From contig NZ_CAJHCQ010000019.1 in assembly GCF_904848665.1 (NCBI RefSeq), positions 1 through 64,000 on the forward strand: a stretch of 64,000 nucleotides of DNA, in the 5' to 3' direction. The position numbers and the translations under genes were made by a program. Below the pieces are notes generated by a model. The model ran no database searches. It worked only from the letters and a program-made list of their open reading frames with translations, and had not been told where the DNA came from. Numbering within the stretch: the stretch's first letter is position 1; every line of letters starts with the position of its first letter. This document shows, piece after piece, positions 49,907-59,007 of the stretch. Source of the DNA: Paraburkholderia hiiakae (lineage in GTDB: Bacteria > Pseudomonadota > Gammaproteobacteria > Burkholderiales > Burkholderiaceae).

Positions 49907-50818
49907 ATGGACCGCATCGCAGCGATGAATGCGTTCGTGCGCGTGGTCGAGGCCGGTACGTTCACGAAAGCGGCCGAGACGCTCGACATGCCAAACGCGT
50001 CGCTAACACGGCTCATCCAGAAACTCGAGGAAGATCTGAAGGTGCGCCTGCTGCATCGCACCACGCGCTCGGTGACGGTCACGCCGGAAGGCGCGCTCTA
50101 CTACGACCGCGTCGTGCGTCTGCTCGCCGACCTCGCGGACATCGAATCGTCGACGACTCATGCCCGGACCAAACCGTCCGGCAAGATCCGTGTCGATGCC
50201 GCGACAGCGATCGGCACGCTGGTGCTCATGCCGGCGCTCGACGACTTCTACCGCACCTATCCGGACGTCGCGATCGAGCTTGCGGTCGGCAACGAGCGCG
50301 CCGACCTGATTGCCGAGGGCTTCCACTGCGCGATCCGCGCCGGCAACGTCGACGAACCGTTCCTCGTCGCACGGCAAATCGGGACGTTCGGGTTCACCAC
50401 GTGCGCGACACCAGCGTTGCTCGACGCCCATGGCGCGCCCACCTCGCCGGACCAGTTGAGTGACTTTCCGACCATCGGCATGATCCCGTCGGGCGTGGGC
50501 TATCCTGCGTCGTTTCCGTTTTTGTACGACGATCGAAAAGAAGGTCTGCCGCTCAATCACCGGCTCATCGTCAACGATACGAATACTTATCTGGCAGCCG
50601 GCCTCGCGAGCCTCGGCATTATCCAGGCACCCGCGTATTCGGTGCGCGACGCCATCGCCGCGGGAAAACTCGTGGCGCTGCTCGAGGACTGGCCGCAGCC
50701 GAGCTACCCGGTGCACGTGATCTATCCACCCAACCGTTATCTGAGCGCGAAAGTCCGCGTGTTCATCGACTGGCTCGTCGAACTGTTCGAGCGCGACGAG
50801 GCTCTGCGACGCCGGTGA
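49907..50818 (+). CDS. LysR-family regulator (right flank of the catabolic cluster)
   Basis: This 303-residue LysR protein starts MDRIAAMNAFVRVVEAGTFTKAAETLDMPNASLTRLIQKLE. Its HTH half is clearly related to the LysR at 42266, suggesting duplication around the cluster. It follows the enoyl-CoA hydratase gene by 60 nt on the same strand and may be its regulator. The C-terminal domain is standard (EGFHCAIRAGNVDEPFLVARQIG). Confidence 0.92.
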   Translation: MDRIAAMNAFVRVVEAGTFTKAAETLDMPNASLTRLIQKLEEDLKVRLLHRTTRSVTVTPEGALYYDRVVRLLADLADIESSTTHARTKPSGKIRVDAATAIGTLVLMPALDDFYRTYPDVAIELAVGNERADLIAEGFHCAIRAGNVDEPFLVARQIGTFGFTTCATPALLDAHGAPTSPDQLSDFPTIGMIPSGVGYPASFPFLYDDRKEGLPLNHRLIVNDTNTYLAAGLASLGIIQAPAYSVRDAIAAGKLVALLEDWPQPSYPVHVIYPPNRYLSAKVRVFIDWLVELFERDEALRRR

Positions 50819-50834
50819 GATTCAGGCGGCCCGC

Positions 50835-50880
50835 TCGAAAAAATAAATGCCGCGCGGCGCGATACGCGTGCCGCACGGCG
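50835..50880 (-). terminator. Terminator of the small gene at 50901
   Basis: On the minus strand a strong hairpin (GCCGTGCGGC with GCCGCGCGGC, bulge A) is followed by ATTTATTTTTT. It lies 20 nt past the stop of the 148-residue gene and faces the LysR gene. Confidence 0.7.
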
Positions 50881-50900
50881 AACGCCAACTAGCCCTGTTT

Positions 50901-51347
50901 TTATTCCGGGGTCTTTAAGGACGGCGGTTGTTGTCCCGGGTAGTCCCAGGGATTAGCCCGAAGGAAGAGTGGGGGGCACCCTTCAGCCTTCGCGGTTCTC
51001 TCGAGCCGCTCCAGTTTTGTTTCCAGCGCCGGGTCATTGATTCCAACCTCAGCGAGTTCCGCGATTTGAATTGCCACAGCAGAAATCTGTGAGTCGATCA
51101 AAGCGCATCGACCCACAACCGGATTGATATTCGCCGCAGAGAATGTGTCTCTGACTTTCTTCATGAATTCCACATAGACCTGCTGCTCCCCCTCAGGTGT
51201 ATTGGGCGGAATGTGAATAATCTGCCCTCCCGCGGTAATGCCGACGCCTCCGCCATCCCCACCGTCGAACAGAATCTTGAGCGGCCCCGCTTCGCCCTCG
51301 AATCGGATGATATTGACTGCGCCAAAGTTTTCAAATGAGATTTTCAT
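50901..51347 (-). CDS. Hypothetical protein, 148 residues
   Basis: The protein is MKISFENFGAVNIIRFEGEAGPLKILFDGGDGGGVGITAGGQIIHIPP at its start, with a Gly/Asp-rich loop, then helical segments and a Pro-rich tail (NPWDYPGQQPPSLKTPE). I do not recognise a family. AAGGAG nine bases before the ATG supports the start. It is one of three small minus-strand genes (with those at 51525 and 51940) unrelated to their neighbours, suggesting a small accessory insertion. Confidence 0.75.
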   Translation of the reverse strand: MKISFENFGAVNIIRFEGEAGPLKILFDGGDGGGVGITAGGQIIHIPPNTPEGEQQVYVEFMKKVRDTFSAANINPVVGRCALIDSQISAVAIQIAELAEVGINDPALETKLERLERTAKAEGCPPLFLRANPWDYPGQQPPSLKTPE

Positions 51348-51524
51348 TTTGCAATCTCCTTGCTGAAACTACGGACAACGAAACCCCGCGCGTTGCTGTG
51401 TCCGATAACAGCAGCACGTTCCCGTTAATATAAATTGATGCTTTTTTCGCTGATTTTTGGTGGTCTCTCACGCTTCCCGTGCTTATTCGATATCCCCCGG
51501 CCTTCTGATTCAAGCACTATTTAG

Positions 51525-51887
51525 TCAATTTCCTGCTCCCCCGGAACTGGCCGCGAACCGATCCAGCAAACACTGCAGCCGACGCTCCTGAATGTGCAGA
51601 ATGCCCGGTGTGGATCTGAGTTCGAGCACGCGAGCGTGCCAATAACTCGCACCGAAAATCTCCATCGTTTTATCTGCGCTAATCGCGCTTTCGAGGTGAG
51701 CAATTGCGGTGTCGAGATTGTGGACAGTGTAAGGACTGTGAGGTCGCCGTTCTGTCTCTGTCTTTGTTTGAATCGCTTTCTCGCGCCCTGCCCGCCGGCC
51801 TCCCGCGTGGCTTTCGTGTTCCTGCGCAAGCAGGGATTGCAGGCGCCGGTCATCAAGCGCGTCGTATTCGATGGAATTGTCTTGCAT
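51525..51887 (-). CDS. Hypothetical protein, 120 residues
   Basis: Acidic N-terminus (MQDNSIEYDALDDRRLQSLLAQEHESHAGGRRAGREKAIQTKTETERRP) followed by a helical segment (NLDTAIAHLESAISADKTMEIFGASYWHARVLELR). I see no known domain. AGGAG eight bases upstream supports the start. It is 52 nt downstream of the 143-residue gene and 177 nt upstream of the 148-residue gene; the gap between holds nothing I can identify. Confidence 0.65.
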   Translation of the reverse strand: MQDNSIEYDALDDRRLQSLLAQEHESHAGGRRAGREKAIQTKTETERRPHSPYTVHNLDTAIAHLESAISADKTMEIFGASYWHARVLELRSTPGILHIQERRLQCLLDRFAASSGGAGN

Positions 51888-51939
51888 CGCGCGATCTCCT
51901 CGTCAGCCAGGCTATTCAATCGGCCCATGCGTTGATCGT

Positions 51940-52371
51940 TCACCAATTGCCATCGAGCCCATTCCGGCGCTCGCTGATGATGACGGGCTGGCCAGGATGG
52001 TCGTAATTAACAAGGGTCGCATCTGTGCAGACGGTGTGCGCCGCCGCGGCGCCGCGCCGGTGGCGCGCGATGGACTCCAGCAAACTCAGCGTGATGCAGA
52101 AACTCCGGTCGATCTGCTCCGTCCAGCGCTTCTGGTCATAGGCGGTCAAGGCCTGGACGAGGACGTCATCGATCTGGTCCGGGAATTTCACGCCGCTCGA
52201 CTCGATACGGACCATCAGCGCCCTTGCCCGAAGAAGTTCCACCAGGATCGTTGCGTCCGGTTGCGTCGCCGGTTCGGGCTCCGGCCTGCCAGGGCGCGCG
52301 CGGGTTTCGTCATCCGGCGCGAAGCGGAAAATGTTCAGCAGGCTTTTGAAGTCGGAATGCGGCGTATGCAT
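51940..52371 (-). CDS. Hypothetical protein, 143 residues
   Basis: The protein starts MHTPHSDFKSLLNIFRFAPDDETRARPGRP and continues with a helical region (ILVELLRARALMVRIESSGVKFPDQIDDVLVQALTAYDQKRW). No recognised domain. AAGGGAC eight bases before the chosen ATG at 52371; an upstream in-frame start at 52434 lacks a site. First of the three small minus-strand genes, divergent from the response regulator gene by 182 nt. Confidence 0.65.
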   Translation of the reverse strand: MHTPHSDFKSLLNIFRFAPDDETRARPGRPEPEPATQPDATILVELLRARALMVRIESSGVKFPDQIDDVLVQALTAYDQKRWTEQIDRSFCITLSLLESIARHRRGAAAAHTVCTDATLVNYDHPGQPVIISERRNGLDGNW

Positions 52372-52553
52372 GGTGGTGTCCCTTATCGTCCGAGCTACAG
52401 TGACTCCATCGTGCTCGTACCGGGGCTCTGGCAAAACCGGCCATGCGGGGGGAAAAACGCCTCCAGAAGGTGGCCCCGGAAGCGTCCCCCGCTATGGGGG
52501 GATCGCAGCCTGACGAATTGCGGGTACAGTGGTCCCGACTGGAGAGACGCCCG

Positions 52554-53249
52554 ATGGACAACCTGTATTTCCGCCACGTTCTGCTCGTAGAAGACGAGGG
52601 CTTGACGCGTATCGCGATGAAGAGCCTGATTCTGACCTCGGAACCGACGCTCGATATCGACGAGGCCGGCTCGTACGACGCCGCTGTCGAGCGGCTGCAG
52701 AACAAGGCTTATGACCTCGTTTTTCTCGACTACCAGATCGGGAACAATCACACCGGGCTCGACCTGCTGCGCTGGCTGCAGGAAAACGAGCGTGCTGCGC
52801 ATGTGGTGATGCTGTCCGCGCAGGACGACCGCGAAACCGTGCTGGACTGCATCAAGAATGGCGCTGGCGGCTTCATCTCGAAGGCCAGCGAGGAAGGCGG
52901 TGCGGTGTTCCGGGAAGCCCTGCAGACGATCCTGAATGGACGGGTTTATCTGCCCAACAGCGTGCTCGGCAAAGGGGGCCATACCCCGCAGTCCCCGGGC
53001 CCGAGCAAGGGCGTTCCGATCGACTCGCTGAACCTGCCGCCGCGCCTCGCACAAACTTTGGGTTTTCTTCTGCAGGGCATGTCGAACAAGGCCATCGCGC
53101 GCAAGATGAATATCGCGGAGAACACCGCGAAGGAATACATCAGCGATTTGCTGAGCCGCTTCAACGTATCGCGGCGTACGTTCCTGATCGTCGAAATGGC
53201 GCGCCGCGGCATTGAGATTCCCACCGTTGCGCACGCCCCAGCGGTCTAA
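52554..53249 (+). CDS. NarL/LuxR-type response regulator
   Basis: A 231-residue response regulator: receiver domain LLVEDEGLTRIAM with phosphoacceptor Asp59 (FLDYQIGNNHTGLDLL), and Lys in KASEEGG, then an HTH LuxR domain (PRLAQTLGFLLQGMSNKAIARKMNIAENTAKEYISDLLSRF). The start at 52554 has GGAGAGACG upstream; a longer frame begins at 52443. It converges on a hybrid kinase gene with a four-base stop overlap, so the pair is probably a cognate two-component system despite opposite strands. Confidence 0.9.
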   Translation: MDNLYFRHVLLVEDEGLTRIAMKSLILTSEPTLDIDEAGSYDAAVERLQNKAYDLVFLDYQIGNNHTGLDLLRWLQENERAAHVVMLSAQDDRETVLDCIKNGAGGFISKASEEGGAVFREALQTILNGRVYLPNSVLGKGGHTPQSPGPSKGVPIDSLNLPPRLAQTLGFLLQGMSNKAIARKMNIAENTAKEYISDLLSRFNVSRRTFLIVEMARRGIEIPTVAHAPAV

Positions 53250-55255
53250 CTCGCCCGCGTCGATGCCTCCGTCAATTCGAGCATGCGCGCAATCAGCAAG
53301 TCGGGAGACAACGGCTTGCTGAGCACGCAGCGCTCCGGCAACACACCTTGCGTGCTTGCCACGGCTTCGCCCGTCACCACGAGGCACGGCACGGGCCGCG
53401 CAACGTGTTCGCCAAGCAGACGGATGACGTCGTGAGCGGTCGACATCTCCGGCAACCGGTAGTCGCTGATGACGAGATCCGGCACGCGCTCGATCGACTG
53501 CAGCAGATCGTTGAGTTCGGCTGCGGAGCGAACCGAATCGGACAACACTCCCCATCGCGCAAACAGCGCCTCCATCGACGCGCGCACCAGGCTGTCGTCT
53601 TCCACCAGCAACACATAGAGACCGCGCAGCAACGACGATGACGGCGACGCTGCTTCAGTGGGCGGCAGCGTGACATCCTGGAGCGCAAATTGATCCGCCA
53701 CCGGCATGCGCACCGAGAAACGCGATCCGTGTCCCTCGATCGACTTCAGTTCGAGTCGGTGCCCCTCTAGCAAGGACACCACCGCATTCACGATCGACAA
53801 ACCGAGTCCAAGCCCTTTCTCGCGGTCCCGCTCCGGGTTGCCGAGCTGCACGAACGGCTGGAAGATCGCGTCCCAATGCTCCGGCGCGATGCCAATGCCG
53901 TTGTCGAGTACGTCGAGCCGAACATAATTAGGCATGCGTACCAACCCTACGAGCACCGTGGAGCGCCCTGCTTTCGCTGGATCCGAATATTTGATTCCGT
54001 TCGCGATGAGGTTGCTCAACACGCGGGGAATCCAGTCGGCGTCGGTGCGTACCCACGCTGGTCTTTGCAGCGCCTTGGCATAGCGCAGCACAACGCCGCG
54101 ACTCGCCGCGAACGACGCGAGTTGCGCGACCGTCTCCTCAGTGACCCGGCTCAGGTCGACGCTCGTATAGCTCGGGTCGACGTGCCCCGATTCGAGCTTC
54201 GACAGGTCGAGCACCGCGTTGAAGAGCCGCGCCGTCAAGACCGACGCCTTGCGCGCCTCGCCGATCAGCTTGCTCGATGCTTCGACGTCGCGCGCATCCA
54301 GCGCTTCGTCGGCCGCGGCAAGAAAGAGGTTGAGCGCATGCATAGGCTGACGCAGGTCATGCGCGGCTGCCGCCAGAAAGCGCGATTTCGCCCGGCTCGC
54401 TTGCTCAGCGGTTTCGCGCTGCTGCTCGCGCAACGCGATCAGGGCTTCCGACTTGGTCTGCTGGTCGCGTCGTGCGCGCTCGAGATCATGGTGTTTTTGC
54501 GCGAGTTCGGCATTGGCGCTTTGCAGCGCATCGTTGCTATGGGCAAGTGCCTGGACGGCGACATAGCGGTCGCGCACATGCCGCTCGGCGTTCACGTTGA
54601 CGCTATGACCCAGAACGGCGACGTTCAAAAGGTAGAACATGCCCGCCGCGAAGTTGTCCGGCTCGACCGACCGGGTGACCAGTTGCGTCATCACGATCAC
54701 GGCGATCACGCACACGGTGAGCATCAGTGTCGCCTTGGCCCGCAGGCGAAGAAAACCGAACAGATAGAAAAGGATTAAATAATAGCCGACGAAAAAATGG
54801 GTGAAATTGAACGGGCGTGGCGCGAGCACCGTTTGCATCAACAGGCAGAAACACATGAACGCCAGCCCCGACAGCAGGATCCAGTGTGCAACCTTGTCCC
54901 GATGAAATTCGAGTTTGAAGGCGAGTACGATGCCGACGCTCGCGCCTAGCGCACCCGCGCAACGGAACGCGAACACCTCGGGAAAGTACGGCCGGAACAC
55001 CGCACTGGTCTGCGCAAGACTGATCTCCCAAAAGCCAAAGCACACCCAGATCAGGGTTCCAAGCACTAACGCCGCGCGGCGGAAGTCGGCAAAGCGCCGG
55101 CCATAGTCCTCAGTAAATTCCCGTTCGGCCTGCGGATCCTCGAATCGAGCCGGCCAGCAAAGCATGTCGATCAGCCATGCGCGAATCGCGCTGGGCGCAT
55201 GCGATCGTTTGAGGAATGCCGATTCCGTCGCCGATTGAAACCTGAATATGCTCAT
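53246..55255 (-). CDS. Hybrid sensor histidine kinase with N-terminal membrane domain
   Basis: This 669-residue sensor has six or so membrane helices (residues 60-215: ALVLGTLIWVCFGFWEI, LLSGLAFMCFCLLM, VGYYLILFYLFGFL, LMLTVCVIAVIVM), a coiled coil (230-285), HisKA with the phosphorylated His299 in AAAAHDLRQPMHAL, HATPase motifs (NLIANGIKY, DNGIGIAP, GLGLGLSIV) and a C-terminal receiver (VLLVEDDSLVR, Asp in DLVISDYRLPE). The ligand is unknown. The two last domains suggest a phosphorelay to the adjacent NarL-type regulator. The start at 55255 avoids a longer frame at 55300. Confidence 0.9.
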   Translation of the reverse strand: MSIFRFQSATESAFLKRSHAPSAIRAWLIDMLCWPARFEDPQAEREFTEDYGRRFADFRRAALVLGTLIWVCFGFWEISLAQTSAVFRPYFPEVFAFRCAGALGASVGIVLAFKLEFHRDKVAHWILLSGLAFMCFCLLMQTVLAPRPFNFTHFFVGYYLILFYLFGFLRLRAKATLMLTVCVIAVIVMTQLVTRSVEPDNFAAGMFYLLNVAVLGHSVNVNAERHVRDRYVAVQALAHSNDALQSANAELAQKHHDLERARRDQQTKSEALIALREQQRETAEQASRAKSRFLAAAAHDLRQPMHALNLFLAAADEALDARDVEASSKLIGEARKASVLTARLFNAVLDLSKLESGHVDPSYTSVDLSRVTEETVAQLASFAASRGVVLRYAKALQRPAWVRTDADWIPRVLSNLIANGIKYSDPAKAGRSTVLVGLVRMPNYVRLDVLDNGIGIAPEHWDAIFQPFVQLGNPERDREKGLGLGLSIVNAVVSLLEGHRLELKSIEGHGSRFSVRMPVADQFALQDVTLPPTEAASPSSSLLRGLYVLLVEDDSLVRASMEALFARWGVLSDSVRSAAELNDLLQSIERVPDLVISDYRLPEMSTAHDVIRLLGEHVARPVPCLVVTGEAVASTQGVLPERCVLSKPLSPDLLIARMLELTEASTRAS

Positions 55256-55448
55256 CGCATCTCGCCGGTATGCTCGCAGGGCTCGCGAAGCAAGAAGCAC
55301 GTCTTGTGCTTAGGCGTGCAAATCCATTCTAGTCGGTCACTATCTCGCTCACTCGTAAAGTGTCACGTTGCAGTCGCGGCCTACGCACTCGCTTGAATGC
55401 GGGATGGATTTGAGCAGGCAGGCCGCGAATACAGTCGCTCGTTTGTGA

Positions 55449-56759
55449 TCAACCGACGAGCGCCGGCGTTTCTTCTTCCTGTTCGACAGCGATCTTGCCG
55501 CGCACGAGCGCCACGTAGGCGAGTGCCGCCAGCAGCGACATCCCGGCGCCGATGTAAAGCGCGAGATCGAACGAACCGGTCTTCTGAACGATGAGACCAG
55601 TCACGATCGGCGCGCACGCGCCGCCCAGGTATCCGCCGAAGTTCTGCAGCGAACCGAGCGACCCTGTATAGGCCGCGGGCGCAAAAACGCTGACCATCGC
55701 CCATGCGATCGTCGTGGCGGCCGTCCCGCAGAACATGGCGCCCGAAAGGCACGCGATCGCGACCGCGTTGCTCGTGCTCGACACCGCGCAAATGACGAGC
55801 AGCGTCTGCACGACGAGGAACACGCACGCGGGCGCCTTGCGGCTGGCGGTCAGGCTCGCGCCGCGCTTTGAAAGCCAGTCGACGAGATAGCCCGCCGTGA
55901 TCGCGCCCACCACGGCGCACGAATACGGAATGGCCGCCATCCAGCCCACTTGCACGAGGCTCATGTGCCGCTCCATGTGCAGGTAGCCGGGTAGCCACGT
56001 ATTGAAGAGCCAATTCACGTAGATGATGCCGAAGTAGCCGGCGAGCATGCCCCAGGTGGTCCCCGACCTGAAAAGGCTCGCCCACTGGCGCAGGCTCACC
56101 TGCTGAGCGCGCGCGCCGCCGTTGGCTGGCGTACCGAAATAGGCTCGCTCCGCTTCGCCGAGCGCGACCTCGTGCGGGCTGCGGTATTTGAGCCCCCAAA
56201 CGAGAGCGACGATCAGTCCGAGCACGCCCATGATGACGAACATCCAGCGCCAACCGAACGACAGCATGAGCCCCGTGATGAGCGGCGCGGCAATGCCGGT
56301 GCCGAGATAGCTCGCGCACATGAACCAGCCGGTGGCGCGGCCGCGATCGCGCACGGCGAACCAGTCCCTCGCCGCGCACGCGGCGGTCGGAAACTGAGGG
56401 GCCTCCCCCACGCCGAGCAGCGCGCGCGAGCCGGCGAACGCGAGGGTCCCCGTGGCCGCGCCGCACAGCATTTGTGCAGTGGACCAGACGGCAATGCCGG
56501 CGGTGAGCACGCGGCGCGGGCCGAACCGGTCGATCAGCGGTCCGATGGGCAACTGGGCGATGGCGTAGGCCCACAGAAACGCGGATAGCAACAGCCCCAT
56601 CTCCGAAACCGAAAGGCCGAGGTCGTGACGGACAAGGGGATTGGCCACCGCAAGGGCGGCGCGGTCGATGGTACTGATCGACACGCAGATGACCAGCAGG
56701 ATGAGGGTTTGACGCTGGATGGTCTTGACGCGCCGTGAAGGCGCCACGTCGGGCTGCAT
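55449..56759 (-). CDS. MFS transporter, anion:cation symporter type
   Basis: A 436-residue 12-helix transporter. Its first segments (IQRQTLILLVICVSISTIDRAALAVANPLVRHDLGLSVSEMGLLLSAF) and the GPLIDRFGPRRVL loop (D-R-x-G-x-R) match the anion:cation symporter subfamily that imports hexuronates, galactonate or aromatic acids. The substrate is unknown. GGAGAC lies just upstream of the ATG at 56759. It is divergent from acetoacetate decarboxylase across a 607-nt region and could import a compound degraded nearby. Confidence 0.9.
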   Translation of the reverse strand: MQPDVAPSRRVKTIQRQTLILLVICVSISTIDRAALAVANPLVRHDLGLSVSEMGLLLSAFLWAYAIAQLPIGPLIDRFGPRRVLTAGIAVWSTAQMLCGAATGTLAFAGSRALLGVGEAPQFPTAACAARDWFAVRDRGRATGWFMCASYLGTGIAAPLITGLMLSFGWRWMFVIMGVLGLIVALVWGLKYRSPHEVALGEAERAYFGTPANGGARAQQVSLRQWASLFRSGTTWGMLAGYFGIIYVNWLFNTWLPGYLHMERHMSLVQVGWMAAIPYSCAVVGAITAGYLVDWLSKRGASLTASRKAPACVFLVVQTLLVICAVSSTSNAVAIACLSGAMFCGTAATTIAWAMVSVFAPAAYTGSLGSLQNFGGYLGGACAPIVTGLIVQKTGSFDLALYIGAGMSLLAALAYVALVRGKIAVEQEEETPALVG

Positions 56760-57366
56760 AGTGTCTCCGTAAATATTCTCGCTGCCGGCGGGCCTGCCCC
56801 GCCAGCTTCCCCGTAGGAAGCGGTCATATATTACGCCAGACAACCAGAAAGATGTAATACAACATGGCATTTGTTACGGGGCCAGACGGTTCCGAGGCGG
56901 GTTTTGCCAGGCAACCCTGCTGCACATGCGGGAATCGGCCAGGTTCGAGCGTGGTCCGCGCGACGGAACCGATCGCCAGTCGATCTGGAGTGAAACGCGA
57001 ATGTCGACTCTAAATCGAAAGCCGCTGCATATCGTTCGCACTCCTGCGAAATTTCGACAGAGTGCAGATATATCGTGACGAGGCACCCATTCACGATTCA
57101 CGCATTAATCTATTTCCTCTTCTGGGTGGCATTCCTCATACGTTTTCAGGCCGATGAGTGTAATGCCATGATTAAGCTGTGGAAATTGACGTGCTCGACG
57201 TCGAGACGATCACATAAAAATGACCTGAATATGGCCAATAAACTTTCAATTTCCTTTTTATTTAACGAAATTGAAACGGTGTTTTATCGTCATAAATGCG
57301 ATTGTGTCATGGTTTCCCCTTACCATCTGTCACGACGTTTTCACGCAACCTGGCCTGGAGAACAGT
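56760..57366. other. Intergenic region between MFS and acetoacetate decarboxylase genes
   Basis: This 607-nt region contains no gene I can support. From about 57100 to 57300 it is AT-rich. It includes the 12-bp perfect palindrome CTCGACGTCGAG (57194-57205), a possible operator for the divergent promoters. Short reading frames here (for example 57075-57551 and 56831-57094) lack good starts and recognisable products. Confidence 0.5.
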
Positions 57367-58164
57367 ATGGATCTGGCAAGAATCCGTCGCGATGCGTTCG
57401 CGATGCCCATGCACAACCCCGCGTATCCGCGGCCGCCGTTTCGCTTCGTCAATCGCGAATATTTCATCATCACGTACGAAACCGATCCCGATGCGCTGCG
57501 CGCCATCGTGCCGGAGCCGTTGAAGCCGGAAAACAATCTCGTCCACTATGAATTCATCCGTATGCCCGACTCGTCGGGTTTCGGCGACTACACCGAAAGC
57601 GGCCAGGTAATCTCCGTGCGCGATCCGCAAGGCCGCCTCGCGAATTACACGCATTCGATGTATCTCGACGACGAAGGCCCGATCGCCGGTGGACGTGAAA
57701 TCTGGGGCTTCCCGAAGAAGCTCGCGCGCCCCGTGCTCGCGGTCGATGGCAACGACACGCTGCTTGGCACGCTCGACTACGGCACGCAGCGCGTCGCTAC
57801 CGGCACGATGGGCTACAAACATCACGTGCTCAACAGCGAAGACGAGCGCCGCAAGCTCGCCGACACACCCAACTATCTTCTCAAGATCATTCCGCACGTG
57901 GACGGCACAGCGCGCATTTGCGAGCTCGTGCGCTTCTATCTGCGCGACGTGACCGTGCGCGGCGCATGGAGCGGCCCGGCCGCAATCGAATTGCATCCGC
58001 ACGCGCTCGCGCCCGTCGCCGATCTGCCCGTGCGTCGCGTGGTGGGTGCCCGTCACGTCATAGCGGACCTCACGCTCGACATCGGCGAAGTCGCCTTCGA
58101 CTATCTCGCCGAAACATCGCGCGACGGCGCCATCTTGGGCGAACCCGCAGCCGAGATCGCCTGA
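57367..58164 (+). CDS. adc: Acetoacetate decarboxylase
   Basis: This 265-residue enzyme decarboxylates acetoacetate to acetone and CO2. The catalytic lysine pair is in EIWGFPKKLARP (about residues 115-126), preceded by GRE, and the FRFVNREYFIITYETDPDALRAIVPEPL N-terminal domain is typical. It begins an operon with 3-hydroxybutyrate dehydrogenase and a patatin-like phospholipase, a common arrangement for ketone-body and PHB turnover in Burkholderiaceae. The ATG at 57367 has CTGGAGA upstream; the frame extends to 57271 but without a better start. Confidence 0.93.
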   Translation: MDLARIRRDAFAMPMHNPAYPRPPFRFVNREYFIITYETDPDALRAIVPEPLKPENNLVHYEFIRMPDSSGFGDYTESGQVISVRDPQGRLANYTHSMYLDDEGPIAGGREIWGFPKKLARPVLAVDGNDTLLGTLDYGTQRVATGTMGYKHHVLNSEDERRKLADTPNYLLKIIPHVDGTARICELVRFYLRDVTVRGAWSGPAAIELHPHALAPVADLPVRRVVGARHVIADLTLDIGEVAFDYLAETSRDGAILGEPAAEIA

Positions 58165-58198
58165 TCCTTTTATATCGTGCTTTTAGTAAGGAATACGT

Positions 58199-58981
58199 AT
58201 GTCTTTGAAAGATAAGGTTGCAGTCATCACGGGCGCCGCGAGCGGCATTGGCGAACATTGCGCGCGCACGTTCGCGAGCCAGGGTGCGGCAGTCGTGATT
58301 GCCGACCTCAATCTCGCAAACGCCGGCAAGGTGGCGAACAGCATCGTGGCCGCCGGCGGCAAGGCCCTCGCCGTGGCGATGGATGTGACCAATGAGGAAG
58401 CCGTCAATGCGGGTATCGACGAAGCGGCGAAGGTCTTCGGCGGAATCGATGTGCTCGTGTCGAATGCGGGCATCCAGATTATCAGCCCCGTGGACGAGTT
58501 CCCGTTTGCCGACTGGAAGAAGATGCTCGCGATCCATCTCGACGGCGCGTTTCTCACCACCAAAGCCGCACTCAAGCATATGTACGGCAGTGGCAAGGGC
58601 GGCTCGATCGTCTACATGGGCTCGGTGCACTCGCACGAAGCGTCGAAGCTCAAGGCTGCCTATGTGACCGCGAAACACGGTCTGCTCGGCCTTGCCCGCG
58701 TGGTGGCGAAGGAAGGCGGCCCGCGCGGCGTGCGCGCCAACGTCGTGTGCCCGGGCTTCGTGCGCACGCCGCTCGTCGACAAGCAGATTCCCGAGCAGGC
58801 CAAGGCGCTCGGCATTTCGGAAGCCGACGTCGTCAAGAACGTGATGCTCAAGGACACCGTGGACGGCGAGTTCACCTCGCTCGACGACGTGGCCAACACG
58901 GTCGCGTTCCTCGCGGGCTTTGGGTCGGCGGCGTTGACGGGCCAGTCGGTCCTCGTCACGCACGGCTGGTCGATGCACTAA
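58199..58981 (+). CDS. bdhA: 3-hydroxybutyrate dehydrogenase
   Basis: This 260-residue SDR has TGAASGIGEHCARTF (cofactor), SNAGIQIISPVDEFPFADWKKM, Ser in YMGSVHSHEAS and YVTAKHGLLGLARVVAKEG, with the VNVVCPGFVRTPLVDKQIPEQAKALGISE tail characteristic of D-3-hydroxybutyrate dehydrogenase. It interconverts 3-hydroxybutyrate and acetoacetate with NAD. It lies 34 nt after adc, which uses its product acetoacetate. Confidence 0.93.
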   Translation: MSLKDKVAVITGAASGIGEHCARTFASQGAAVVIADLNLANAGKVANSIVAAGGKALAVAMDVTNEEAVNAGIDEAAKVFGGIDVLVSNAGIQIISPVDEFPFADWKKMLAIHLDGAFLTTKAALKHMYGSGKGGSIVYMGSVHSHEASKLKAAYVTAKHGLLGLARVVAKEGGPRGVRANVVCPGFVRTPLVDKQIPEQAKALGISEADVVKNVMLKDTVDGEFTSLDDVANTVAFLAGFGSAALTGQSVLVTHGWSMH

Positions 58982-59007
58982 GCAACAAACGAACGAAGGG
59001 AGAACGT

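Noticed and set aside
57075..57551. 158-codon frame in the region before acetoacetate decarboxylase
   Set aside because: It runs into the adc gene in another frame and has no recognisable content.
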